The position numbers were made by a program, and so were the translations under genes. A stretch of DNA of 64,000 nucleotides from Geothrix sp. (GTDB lineage: Bacteria > Acidobacteriota > Holophagae > Holophagales > Holophagaceae). The notes below the pieces were generated by a model. It was given only the letters and a program-made list of their open reading frames with translations. It was not told the origin of the DNA and made no database searches. Numbering within the stretch: the stretch's first letter is position 1; every line of letters starts with the position of its first letter. Below are positions 34,558-42,393 of this stretch, piece by piece. The stretch covers positions 2,592,857 through 2,656,856 of the forward strand of contig NZ_CP126625.1 of the NCBI RefSeq assembly GCF_030219325.1. The letters are read 5' to 3'.

Positions 34558-34914
34558 GAAATCCAGAACGGCTGAGAGAGCCTCGGCCAAAGCCTTCATC
34601 TGGACCGGCGTGGCCTTGCCGAGGCGCTTGGTCAGCCGGGACTTGTCCACGGTGAAGATCTGGGTGGCGTTGGCCCAGGAATCCGCAGGGAGGCCATTCT
34701 CCTTCCCCTTTGGGATCGGGACGTAGAAGGCATAGGCGCGCCCCTGCGTCGTGAGCGGCACCACCACGGTGGTGCGGGCGCCCTCGGCATGGTTGCCGAG
34801 ATCGGACTGGATGATGAGGCCGGGCCGGAAGCCACCCTGCTCCGAGCCCCGCCGCGGGTTCCAGTCCAGCAGCCAGATCTCGCCCCGGCTGCACTTCTGG
34901 AAATCACTGGTCAT
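34555..34914 (-). CDS. MazF/PemK-family toxin
   Basis: This 119-aa endoribonuclease toxin shows the MazF/PemK opening RGEIWLLDWNPRRGSEQGG followed by FRPGLIIQSD, the usual beta-strand order and the VVVPLTT strand. The family cleaves mRNA at short motifs and is held inactive by its antitoxin. The ATG at 34914 overlaps the antitoxin stop (ATGA), indicating translational coupling. The longer frame upstream runs through the antitoxin gene in another register. Confidence 0.88.
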   Translation of the reverse strand: MTSDFQKCSRGEIWLLDWNPRRGSEQGGFRPGLIIQSDLGNHAEGARTTVVVPLTTQGRAYAFYVPIPKGKENGLPADSWANATQIFTVDKSRLTKRLGKATPVQMKALAEALSAVLDF

Positions 34915-35177
34915 TTGGCCTTCCGCGACTTGTAGCTCCGCCGACGCGGCTCCGCCGCCACCTCGGCCTGAGCCGCAAACGCGTAGGCCACGTCTTGGGC
35001 TTCGCCATCCCTGCCGTAGGCCGCCCAATCCGCCGCCAGCTTCCGCCGCGCAGCCATCGCCTGCTCTCGGCGCACCAGCTCCGCCAGCCAGCCATTCACG
35101 CTCATGGCCTGGGCTTCCGCCACCTCCCGCAGGAAGCGGCCCAGGTCATCGTCGAGGCGGAGCGTGGTGCTGAACAT
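34911..35177 (-). CDS. antitoxin of the MazF-like pair (ribbon-helix-helix type)
   Basis: The product is 88 aa. The N-terminal half (FSTTLRLDDDLGRFLREVAEAQAMS) has the beta-strand plus two-helix pattern of ribbon-helix-helix antitoxins. The C-terminal half is basic and probably unfolded until it binds the toxin (EPRRRSYKSRKAK). The ATG at 35177 follows an AGAGGAG site. A perfect 11-bp palindrome lies 35 bp upstream and could be its autoregulatory operator. Confidence 0.82.
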   Translation of the reverse strand: MFSTTLRLDDDLGRFLREVAEAQAMSVNGWLAELVRREQAMAARRKLAADWAAYGRDGEAQDVAYAFAAQAEVAAEPRRRSYKSRKAK

Positions 35178-35211
35178 GATCTCCTCTGAATGGGTGGGGC
35201 GATGGTACATG

Positions 35212-35238
35212 CTTTGAAATCATTTTATGATTTCAAAG
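35212..35238. promoter_or_regulatory. 11-bp palindrome upstream of the antitoxin gene
   Basis: CTTTGAAATCA, loop TTTTA, TGATTTCAAAG. It lies 35 bp upstream of the antitoxin start. Candidate operator for autoregulation by the toxin-antitoxin complex, or a hairpin of the same family as 34531 and 35287. Confidence 0.4.
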
Positions 35239-35286
35239 TTCGAAAGCAAGCCCTGGATCGGGCGGCCCCCTTCATGCTTTTCACCT

Positions 35287-35311
35287 AACCAGATCGCGCA
35301 GCGATCTGGTT
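35287..35311. repeat. perfect 11-bp hairpin before the decarboxylase gene
   Basis: AACCAGATCGC, loop GCA, GCGATCTGGTT. It shares the ATCGC-N3-GCGAT core with the hairpin at 34531 and ends 18 bp before the decarboxylase start codon. Confidence 0.5.
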
Positions 35312-35328
35312 CCGGCACAATGATCGGC

Positions 35329-36741
35329 ATGGACGCCCAAGAATTCCGCCGCCTCGGTTACCAGCTCGTGGATTGGATCGCGGACTACCGCGAAGGCCTG
35401 GAGCGCCTGCCGGTCATGAGCCAGGTGAAGCCCGGCGAGGTCCGGGCCGCCTTCCCGGATCACCCGCCCCTGCACGGGGGCCGGATGGATGTGGCGCTGG
35501 CCGCCCTGGAACGGGACGTGATGCCCGGCATCACCCACTGGAACCACCCCTCCTTCTTCGCCTACTTCCCCAGCAACACCAGCTACAGCTCGATCCTCGG
35601 CGACCTGGCCGCCTCGGGCATCGGCGCCCAGGGCATGAGCTGGCAGACCAGCCCCGCCGCCACCGAGGTCGAAGAAGTGGTCATGGACTGGCTGCGCCAG
35701 ATGGTGGGCCTGAGCCCGGGCTTCACCGGCGTCATCCACGACACCGCCAGCACCGCCACCTTCACCGCCCTGCTCTGCGCCCGGGAGAAGGTCTCGGGTT
35801 ACGCGCAGGACACTGAGGGATTGCAGAGTGGCGAGGCACCCCTGGTGGTCTACGCCTCGGACCAGGGCCACAGCTCCATCGAGAAAGCCGCGCTGCTGGC
35901 GGGCTTCGGCCGCAGCTTCCTGCGCCTGATTCCCACGGACGAGCACCACGCCATCCGCATGGATCTCCTGACGGCGGCCATCGAGAAGGACCTCGACATC
36001 GGGCTGCGGCCCTGCGCCCTGGTGGCGGCCGTGGGCACCACGGGCACCACGGCCATTGACCCCGTGGCCGCCATGGCGGATCTCGCGGAAAAGCACGGTC
36101 TGTGGCTACACGTGGACGCCGCCCTCGCCGGCACGGCCATGGTGCTGCCCGAGTGCCGCTGGATGTGGGAAGGGGTGGAGCGGGCCGACAGCCTCGTCTT
36201 CAACCCCCACAAGTGGATGGGCGTGGGTTTCGATCTCAGCGCCTACTACGTGCGCGATCCCCAGCACCTCATCCGCGTCATGAGCACCAACCCCAGCTAC
36301 CTGCGCACCGCCCAGGACGGCCAGGTGAGCAACTTCCGCGACTGGCACATCCAGCTGGGCCGCCGCTTCCGGGCGCTGAAGCTGTGGTTCTACCTCATGG
36401 ACGTGGGCGTGGAGGGCCTGCAGGCCCGCCTGCGCCGGGACCTGGAGAACGCCCAGTGGCTCAAGGCGCAGGTGGACGCGGCCCCCGACTGGGAGCGTCT
36501 GGCGCCCGTGCCCCTGCAGACCGTGTGCCTCCGGCATCGCAAACCTGGCCTCGATGAAGCGGCCCTCGCCACCCACAACCTCGAGCTCGCCCGCCGCGTG
36601 AACGACAGCGGCAAGGCCTATCTGACGCCTTCCATGCTCAAGGGAACCCAGATGCTGCGCGTGAGCATCGGTGCCGAGGCCACCGAGCGGCGGCATGTGG
36701 AAGCACTGTGGGAGGGCCTGCGGGTGGCCGCACAGGCTTGA
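35329..36741 (+). CDS. PLP-dependent group II amino-acid decarboxylase (aromatic-L-amino-acid type)
   Basis: This 470-aa decarboxylase has the family opening FRRLGYQLVDWIADYREGLE, the HPSFFAYFPSN segment, and the PLP-binding lysine K295 in FNPHKWMGVGFD. Length and motifs match the AADC/tyrosine/tryptophan decarboxylase group; the exact amino acid cannot be told from sequence inspection. The ATG at 35329 was chosen; ATG at 35320 would add three residues, and the further upstream frame crosses the hairpin repeat. Confidence 0.88.
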   Translation: MDAQEFRRLGYQLVDWIADYREGLERLPVMSQVKPGEVRAAFPDHPPLHGGRMDVALAALERDVMPGITHWNHPSFFAYFPSNTSYSSILGDLAASGIGAQGMSWQTSPAATEVEEVVMDWLRQMVGLSPGFTGVIHDTASTATFTALLCAREKVSGYAQDTEGLQSGEAPLVVYASDQGHSSIEKAALLAGFGRSFLRLIPTDEHHAIRMDLLTAAIEKDLDIGLRPCALVAAVGTTGTTAIDPVAAMADLAEKHGLWLHVDAALAGTAMVLPECRWMWEGVERADSLVFNPHKWMGVGFDLSAYYVRDPQHLIRVMSTNPSYLRTAQDGQVSNFRDWHIQLGRRFRALKLWFYLMDVGVEGLQARLRRDLENAQWLKAQVDAAPDWERLAPVPLQTVCLRHRKPGLDEAALATHNLELARRVNDSGKAYLTPSMLKGTQMLRVSIGAEATERRHVEALWEGLRVAAQA

Positions 36742-36750
36742 GGCACGACC

Positions 36751-38316
36751 TCAATTCCAGTGCTTCAACGTCGGCCACAGTCCACGGATGGACACCTTAG
36801 GTTTCCGGCACAGGTAGATGGGCCGGTTCTCCTCCTCCATGCCCCAAGGGTGATGGTGCACGGCGGCCACCTGCACCGATTCGAAGACCCGTGACAGTCC
36901 CTCATCGCAGCCCAGGCAGATGTAGGTCGAATAATCCCGCTCCGGCGGGGCCCACAGCGAGTGGGCCTGGTGGGCGCAGATGGCCCGGGGGAGCCCACGG
37001 ACGGGCCCCAGGTGGTTGATGGCCCCGGCCTCGCCGTAGTTGGCGGCGTAGATGGCAGTGTTGGCGCGCTCCTCAGGGGTCAGCGAATGATAGATCTGCG
37101 CCACTTCATCTGCGAGTTCGGGCCAGCCGAACTGGTCACTCAGGCGCTGGTCCAACGGCCCTTCGTGGTGGACTTCCAGCTTGTCGGCCTTGAGCCCGAT
37201 GGCTTGCTGGTAGGCCAGCAACTGGCCCGGAGACAGCAAGGGAAGCAGGGCGGGGATGAGCACCGCCGTCACCGCGACGACCGCGGTGAGCAGCGTCGCC
37301 TTGGGCCACAGCCGGCCGCGGCTCCAGGCCTGCCTGGCCAGCCAGTCCTCCACGGCGACGGCACCAGCCGCGAACAACATGGGGTAGATGGCCGCCAGAT
37401 AGTAGTCCTTGGCGTGAAGCCCCATCATCAGCGCCAGCATGCCCAGGTAGAGGAGGCCCAGCACCCGGAGCCGGGATTGACGGCCGAACAGCAGGGAACA
37501 GAGCCCGGCGAACCAGATGGGGAAGAGCAGCGGGTGGAGGATCTGGATCTGCTGGCGGATGAAGGCCCATGGCCCGAGCACCACGTTCTTCCCCAGGCGC
37601 CGGATGTTGGCCATGTCCTCCAGCAATGGGTAGCCGTGGCGGATCTGCCAGAGCAGTGTCGGAAGGAAGATCAGCATCGCGAGGAACCCAGCCGCCCAGA
37701 ACCAGGGCCTCCGCAGCTCCCGTCGCAGGGGTGTCAAGAGGATGGCGACGAGCGCCGCGAGTCCAAAGACCAGCATGGCGTATTTGTTCTCGAGACCCAG
37801 GCCGGCCAGCACGCCAAACCAGAGCCATAGGCGGGAGTTCCCGGTCCGCACGATCTCGATGACCACCGCGACGCAGCCCATCCAGAACAGCGGCTCGAAG
37901 GCACCCACGCAGAGGATGCTGTCCATGCCGAGGAAGACCGGCACGCCCAGAATGCAGAGGCCTGTCAACAGCTGGGCGAAGCGGCCGCCGCCCAGCTGCC
38001 GCGCCAGCACCATGCTCAGCGCCACCGTGCCCGCCCCCGCCAGGGCGGGCAGCAGGCGCACGACGGGTAGGGATCCGCCCAGCCACGACGCGACCTTGGC
38101 GTAGCCCGCAATCAGCGGCGCGTCATCCACATAGCCCCAGCCCATGTGCCGGGCGCAGTCCAGGAAGTACAGCTCGTCACGGAAGAACCCATAGGCGTTG
38201 CTGGAGAGGAGATGCAGCAGCAGCTTGAGACCCACCAGCAGGCCAAGCAGACGCCAGTCCCAAGGCTGGACGGTCCACCGGCTCGTTTCCAGGGTCGAAT
38301 CCTGACGATCACTCAA
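36751..38316 (-). CDS. GT39/ArnT-like integral membrane glycosyltransferase
   Basis: The product is 521 aa with about ten or more transmembrane helices. The first loop contains the conserved acidic motif (FFRDELYFLDCARHMGWGY) followed by VDDAPLI, as in polyprenyl-phosphate-sugar-dependent GT-C enzymes of the PMT_2/ArnT group. The soluble C-terminal periplasmic domain (about residues 340-521) carries HLGPVRGLPRAICAHQ and a HHHPWGMEEENRPIYLCRKP segment. Such enzymes move sugars from lipid carriers to lipid A, proteins or other acceptors; the target is unknown. Confidence 0.8.
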   Translation of the reverse strand: MSDRQDSTLETSRWTVQPWDWRLLGLLVGLKLLLHLLSSNAYGFFRDELYFLDCARHMGWGYVDDAPLIAGYAKVASWLGGSLPVVRLLPALAGAGTVALSMVLARQLGGGRFAQLLTGLCILGVPVFLGMDSILCVGAFEPLFWMGCVAVVIEIVRTGNSRLWLWFGVLAGLGLENKYAMLVFGLAALVAILLTPLRRELRRPWFWAAGFLAMLIFLPTLLWQIRHGYPLLEDMANIRRLGKNVVLGPWAFIRQQIQILHPLLFPIWFAGLCSLLFGRQSRLRVLGLLYLGMLALMMGLHAKDYYLAAIYPMLFAAGAVAVEDWLARQAWSRGRLWPKATLLTAVVAVTAVLIPALLPLLSPGQLLAYQQAIGLKADKLEVHHEGPLDQRLSDQFGWPELADEVAQIYHSLTPEERANTAIYAANYGEAGAINHLGPVRGLPRAICAHQAHSLWAPPERDYSTYICLGCDEGLSRVFESVQVAAVHHHPWGMEEENRPIYLCRKPKVSIRGLWPTLKHWN

Positions 38317-38495
38317 ACCGGTGGCTCCTTCGGGTTGGACGCGGGCGTGCGGGGGCTTCGTGGAAGGGCCGTCAGAAGTTTAGTGCCATTCTGCGACATG
38401 CCCCCACTTCACGATGAGTCCCTGCGCATGAAACGCCAGCGGACGCCATTCGGCCCTTGTGCCGACAGGCATCCTGCGCCCACAATGGCTCCACC

Positions 38496-38567
38496 ATGAA
38501 GTCCACCCAGAATCTCATCCCGCGCCCTGGCCACCCCATTCCGGCGGCCGGGGGATTGCAGGTCTGA
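38496..38567 (+). CDS. Pro-rich leader peptide upstream of proBA (putative attenuator peptide)
   Basis: This is a 23-codon ORF (MKSTQNLIPRPGHPIPAAG, then GLQV and TGA) with four proline codons at positions 9, 11, 14 and 16. It ends 28 bp before an intrinsic terminator that itself precedes proB by 17 bp. The arrangement (short peptide rich in the pathway's end product, then terminator, then the biosynthetic genes) is the layout of ribosome-mediated transcription attenuation. No clear Shine-Dalgarno site is seen. A weak TTGTGC/CACAAT promoter would start the RNA only a few bases before the ATG. Confidence 0.55.
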   Translation: MKSTQNLIPRPGHPIPAAGGLQV

Positions 38568-38595
38568 ACGAGCATCAGGACCTCCCGCCCTCCCG

Positions 38596-38624
38596 CCCCC
38601 GACCCGCCGTGATCGGGGGTTTTT
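38596..38624 (+). terminator. intrinsic terminator/attenuator before proB
   Basis: CCCCCGA (38596-38602) pairs with TCGGGGG (38613-38619), followed by a TTTTTCTTT tract. GGCGGCCGGGGG at 38543-38554, inside the leader ORF just after its last proline codon, is largely complementary to the terminator's 5' arm and loop (38596-38610) and could form a competing antiterminator. Confidence 0.7.
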
Positions 38625-38640
38625 CTTTCGGCAGGTTTCC

Positions 38641-39498
38641 ATGAACCATCCTTCGAAGGCCTCCCCTGAACCCCTGCAGCGTGTCGGCCTGGCCAGCGCA
38701 CAGCGGATCGTGCTGAAGCTTGGCACCCAGGTCGTGCTGGATGGCGAGGGCAGGCCCGCCCTCAGCCGCCTCTACGGGCTCATGGAGACCGTGGCGGAGC
38801 TCCGCCGCCGGGGCGCCCAGCCCGTGCTGGTGTCCTCCGGGGCCGTGGGGCTCGGGGCCCGGCAGCTGGGCATCCGTCCCGAGAGCCTGTCCCAGAAGCA
38901 GGCCTGCGCGGCGGCTGGCCAGGGCCAGCTCATGTCCATCTACCAGGAGGGCTTCGCCCGCATGGGGCTCTGCGCCGCCCAGGTGCTGCTCACCGAGGAC
39001 GACTTCGCCGATCCCGTCCGTCACGCCAACCTCCGGCGCACGCTGGAGACGCTGCTGGAGCTGGGCGCCATCCCCGTGCTCAATGAGAACGACACCGTCT
39101 CCACCCTGGAGCTGGAACGCCCGGATCCCGGCCACACGCCCATCTTCAGCGACAACGACCACCTCTCGGCCCTGGTGGCCACGCATCTGGAGGCGGACCT
39201 GTTGATCCTGCTGTCGGACGTGACGGCCCTGCACACCGCCAACCCCGGCCTCGACCCCGATGCCACCCCCCTGACCGAGGTCCCCTTCGGCGCCGACCTG
39301 CGGGCCAACCTGGAGGGCGGCTCCGACCGCGGCCGGGGCGGCATGGTCAGCAAGGTGGAGGCGGCCCGCGCCGCCGCCCGGGCGGGGGTTCCCGTGGTGC
39401 TGGCCTCGGGACTCGCCGTCCACATCCTGGCCCGGATCCTCTCAGGCGAATCCGTGGGCACCCTCTTCCTCGCCGCACCCAGGGGAGGCCGGTCATGA
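38641..39498 (+). CDS. proB: glutamate 5-kinase
   Basis: This enzyme phosphorylates L-glutamate to gamma-glutamyl phosphate, the first and feedback-inhibited step of proline synthesis. The 285-aa product has the amino-acid-kinase fold: RIVLKLGTQVVL, VSSGAVGLGARQLG, LNENDTVST and GRGGMVSKVEAARAA. It lacks the C-terminal PUA domain of the ~367-aa E. coli enzyme, as many bacterial ProB do. The stop overlaps the proA start by four bases (ATGA). Upstream lies a putative attenuator. Confidence 0.95.
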   Translation: MNHPSKASPEPLQRVGLASAQRIVLKLGTQVVLDGEGRPALSRLYGLMETVAELRRRGAQPVLVSSGAVGLGARQLGIRPESLSQKQACAAAGQGQLMSIYQEGFARMGLCAAQVLLTEDDFADPVRHANLRRTLETLLELGAIPVLNENDTVSTLELERPDPGHTPIFSDNDHLSALVATHLEADLLILLSDVTALHTANPGLDPDATPLTEVPFGADLRANLEGGSDRGRGGMVSKVEAARAAARAGVPVVLASGLAVHILARILSGESVGTLFLAAPRGGRS

Positions 39499-40811
39499 CC
39501 ACGGCAAGCACCGATCCCGAGGCCATCCACCGCATGGCGCAGGCCGCCCGCGAGGCCTCGCGGCGCCTGGCGACCACCCCCTCCGGGCTGCGCTCCGGCG
39601 TGCTCCTGCGCCTGGCTCAGGAGCTGGGCCGGCGCGCCGAGGAGATCCTCTCGGCCAACGCCCAGGATGTCCGCGCGGCGGCGGGCCTCATCGACTCGTC
39701 GGCCCTCGAGCGCCTGAAGCTGGACGCCGTCAAGCTCGACGCCATGGCAAAGGGCGTCCGCGCCGTGGCGGACCTGCCGGATCCCCTGCATCAGGTCCAG
39801 CTGCGGCGCGAGCTCGACGCGGGGCTCGAGCTCACCCGGGAAAGCTGTCCCCTGGGCGTGCTGTGCGTCGTCTTCGAGTCGCGGCCCGATGCCCTCATCC
39901 AGATCAGCGCCCTGGCCCTGAAGAGCGGCAACGCCGTGCTGCTCAAGGGCGGCAGCGAGGCCCGCCACTCCAATGCGGCGCTGCTCGCCGCGGTGCAGGC
40001 CGCCCTGCGGGACACGGGCATTCCCGAAGCCGCCGTGCAGGGCCTGCCGGATCGCGCGGCGGTCGCTGTGCTCCTGCAGCGCCCGGACCTGGTGGACCTG
40101 GTCATCCCCCGCGGCTCCCGGGAGCTGGTCCTGAGCCTCCAGGCCGCCACCCGCATTCCCGTGCTGGGCCACGCGGACGGGCTGTGCCACATGTTCCTCG
40201 ACGCGGCCGCGGACACCGCCATGGCCGTGGCCCTGGTGCGGGATGCCAAGCTGCAGTACCCCTCCGCCTGCAATGCCGTGGAGACCGTGCTGATCCACCG
40301 TGAAGCGGCGGCCCGGCTGCTGCCCGCCCTGGTGGCGGATCTCGCTCCCCGGGGCGTGGAGCTGCGCGGCTGCCCGAGCTGCTGCGAGCTGATCCCCGCC
40401 ATCGCGCCCGCCACCGACGCTGACTGGGATGCCGAGTACGGCATGCCCATCCTGGCCATGAAGGTGGTGGCTGACCTCGACGAGGCCCTAGCCCACATCC
40501 GCGCCCACGGCAGCGGCCACACCGAGGCCATCGTCACCGAGGACGCCGCCATCGCTGCCCGCTTCCTGGCCGAGGTGGACGCGGCGGGCGTCTTCCACAA
40601 TGCCTCGACCCGCTTCGCCGATGGCTTCCGGTACGGCTTCGGGGCGGAGGTCGGCATCAGCACCGGACGCCTCCACGCCCGCGGACCGGTCGGCCTGGAG
40701 GGCCTGCTCAGCTACCGCTACCTGCTCCGGGGCTCGGGGCAGCGGGTCGAGGACTATGCGGGGCCCGCCGCCCGCCCCTTCACGCACCGCGATCTCATTC
40801 CTGACGCATAA
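39495..40811 (+). CDS. proA: gamma-glutamyl phosphate reductase
   Basis: The product is 438 aa and makes glutamate-5-semialdehyde using NADPH. It has the aldehyde-dehydrogenase-like fold of ProA, with VVFESRPDALIQISALALKSGNA, the catalytic Cys in LQYPSACNAVETVL, and the C-terminal RGPVGLEGLLSYRYLLRGSGQ. It is translationally coupled to proB by ATGA overlap and is followed by a terminator-like hairpin. Confidence 0.95.
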   Translation: MTTASTDPEAIHRMAQAAREASRRLATTPSGLRSGVLLRLAQELGRRAEEILSANAQDVRAAAGLIDSSALERLKLDAVKLDAMAKGVRAVADLPDPLHQVQLRRELDAGLELTRESCPLGVLCVVFESRPDALIQISALALKSGNAVLLKGGSEARHSNAALLAAVQAALRDTGIPEAAVQGLPDRAAVAVLLQRPDLVDLVIPRGSRELVLSLQAATRIPVLGHADGLCHMFLDAAADTAMAVALVRDAKLQYPSACNAVETVLIHREAAARLLPALVADLAPRGVELRGCPSCCELIPAIAPATDADWDAEYGMPILAMKVVADLDEALAHIRAHGSGHTEAIVTEDAAIAARFLAEVDAAGVFHNASTRFADGFRYGFGAEVGISTGRLHARGPVGLEGLLSYRYLLRGSGQRVEDYAGPAARPFTHRDLIPDA

Positions 40812-40883
40812 GGTTCATTTATCAATTCATAAGGTTCTATAACTTTGAGCCGAGAACCTGAACTGCTAGCCTTAACCAATGCT

Positions 40884-40918
40884 TGTCGCCCCCGGGTTGC
40901 CGCAGGGGCGGCATTTTT
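40884..40918 (+). terminator. hairpin with T-tract between proA and the aminotransferase gene
   Basis: TGTCGCCCC (40884-40892) pairs with GGGGCGGCA (40905-40913), one G-U pair, followed by TTTTTC. It could end the proBA transcript or act as an attenuator for the aminotransferase gene that starts 17 bp later. An upstream inverted pair AGGTTCT...AGAACCT (from about 40830) may form a second structure. Confidence 0.6.
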
Positions 40919-40934
40919 CGTATCGGGAGGTACC

Positions 40935-42245
40935 GTGGCTGCCCTTCTCTCTCCTGAAACGCCCGCCTTCGCCGTGCCCGAGACGAACCTCGTCCCGGTG
41001 GGCGACCACCTGGGGAAGATGATGGCCATCCCGGCCTCGCGCATGTTCCTCATCAACAAGTCGCTGAAGGTCTTCCAGGAGAAGCAGCCCGGCGTGCCCA
41101 TCTTCGACGCCAGCCAGGGCGACGGCGGCGCCTCGCTGCCCGGCGTGCCCGAGGCCCTGCTGGACCGTGCCTTCGAGCTGCAGAAGCAGCACGGTACCGC
41201 CTACGACATGCCCTTCGGCACCGAGGCCTACCGCAAGGCCGTGGCCGAAAGCTACTGGAAGCTGGCTCCCGACACCGGCTGGGGCACGGCCAACGTCATC
41301 GGCACCCAGGGCGGCCGCGATGGCCTGCAGAAGGCCTACCAGGCGATGATGGCCCTGGGCCACGGCCGCCAGGGCGACGTGGTGGTCGTGAGCCGCGTGC
41401 CCTGGATCAGCTACAACTGGGGGCCGTACGGCATCGGCGCCAACGTGATGTGGGCCCCGGGCCGCGCCGAGGAGGGCTGGGCCTATTCCGAGGACGGCCT
41501 CCGTGCCTGCGTCACCGAAGCGGCCAAAACCGGCCGCAAGGTGGCGGGCCTCGTCATCACCAGCCCGGACAATCCCACGGGCCAGACGCTTACCCTGGAA
41601 CGCCAGATCACCCTGGCACGGACCGCCCTGGAAGCCGGTGTGGCCTTCGTCCTCTTCGACTGGATGTACCACGCCGTGGGCGATGGCGAGCCCTATGACG
41701 TGAACGCGCTGCTGCGGGCCTTCGAGCCCGAGCTGCGCAAGCGCCTCATGGTGCTGGACGGCATCACCAAGAGCCTGGGCGGGTCCAACATCCGCAACTG
41801 CCACCTGCTGGCGGACGCCGAAGTGGTGAAGACCATCGTGGCCCAGGCCTCGCACACGGTGATCCCCTCCTTCTTCAGCCTGGCCGTGGCCATGGCCGCC
41901 TACGAGCAGGGGTTCGCCGCTGCCAGCGCGCCCATCGCCGAGCCCTGCCGCGCCAGCCGCGCCTGGCTGCGCGAGTTCCTGAAGACCCAGGGACTCACCC
42001 ACATCATCGGCCAGGGCTACTACGCCTTCATCAACGTGGCCGCGGGCCTGAAGGCCAAGGGCTGGGCCGACAGCGAGCCCCTGGGCCAGCATTTCGCCGA
42101 AAACCACGGCGTGGCCGTGGTGCCGGGCGCCTTCTTCAGCCCCTACGGCGGCGAGTGGATCCGCTTCTCCTACGCCACCCCCGTCGAGCGCACCCAGGGC
42201 GCAGCTACACGATTGATCGAGGCCCTTAAAGAACTTGGGAGATGA
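40935..42245 (+). CDS. PLP-dependent aminotransferase, class I/II fold
   Basis: This 436-aa enzyme starts at GTG 40935 behind GGGAGG. Fold type I features are NVIGTQGGRDGLQKAYQAM, VITSPDNPTGQTLTL, FVLFDWMYHAVG and the cofactor-lysine region LDGITKSLGGSNIRNCHLLA. It resembles aspartate/aromatic aminotransferase-like proteins, but the exact substrate is uncertain. It lies between proBA and the ligase-peptidase fusion gene, and a stem-loop repeat follows it. Confidence 0.83.
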   Translation: MAALLSPETPAFAVPETNLVPVGDHLGKMMAIPASRMFLINKSLKVFQEKQPGVPIFDASQGDGGASLPGVPEALLDRAFELQKQHGTAYDMPFGTEAYRKAVAESYWKLAPDTGWGTANVIGTQGGRDGLQKAYQAMMALGHGRQGDVVVVSRVPWISYNWGPYGIGANVMWAPGRAEEGWAYSEDGLRACVTEAAKTGRKVAGLVITSPDNPTGQTLTLERQITLARTALEAGVAFVLFDWMYHAVGDGEPYDVNALLRAFEPELRKRLMVLDGITKSLGGSNIRNCHLLADAEVVKTIVAQASHTVIPSFFSLAVAMAAYEQGFAAASAPIAEPCRASRAWLREFLKTQGLTHIIGQGYYAFINVAAGLKAKGWADSEPLGQHFAENHGVAVVPGAFFSPYGGEWIRFSYATPVERTQGAATRLIEALKELGR

Positions 42246-42260
42246 GAATGAAGAAGGTCT

Positions 42261-42324
42261 AACCGCAGATGTCGCAGATTGCGCAGATGAAAAGCCAAGG
42301 AACTTATCTGCGCCATCTGCGGTT
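42261..42324. repeat. CGCAGATG-word stem-loop repeat
   Basis: A short copy of the family at 5931, 16669 and 18847: AACCGCAGATGTCGCAGATT on the left, ATCTGCGCCATCTGCGGTT on the right, with a ~17-bp loop. It is followed by a run of A and lies between the aminotransferase and fusion genes. Confidence 0.75.
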
Positions 42325-42393
42325 AAAAAAAATCAGTTTTCTTCTTTGAGTCTCTGAGGAAAACACCCCTCAGCTGATTGATCCGGAGTCCCC

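Noticed and set aside
35227-35328. N-terminal extension of the PLP decarboxylase
   Set aside because: The extension translates through a perfect hairpin repeat; the family start fits ATG 35329.
38317-38640. T-box riboswitch before proB
   Set aside because: No recognisable T-box sequence or specifier stem; the leader peptide plus terminator explains the region better.
38459-38644. 61-codon frame upstream of proB
   Set aside because: Runs through the terminator and overlaps the Pro-rich leader in another register; no sequence character.
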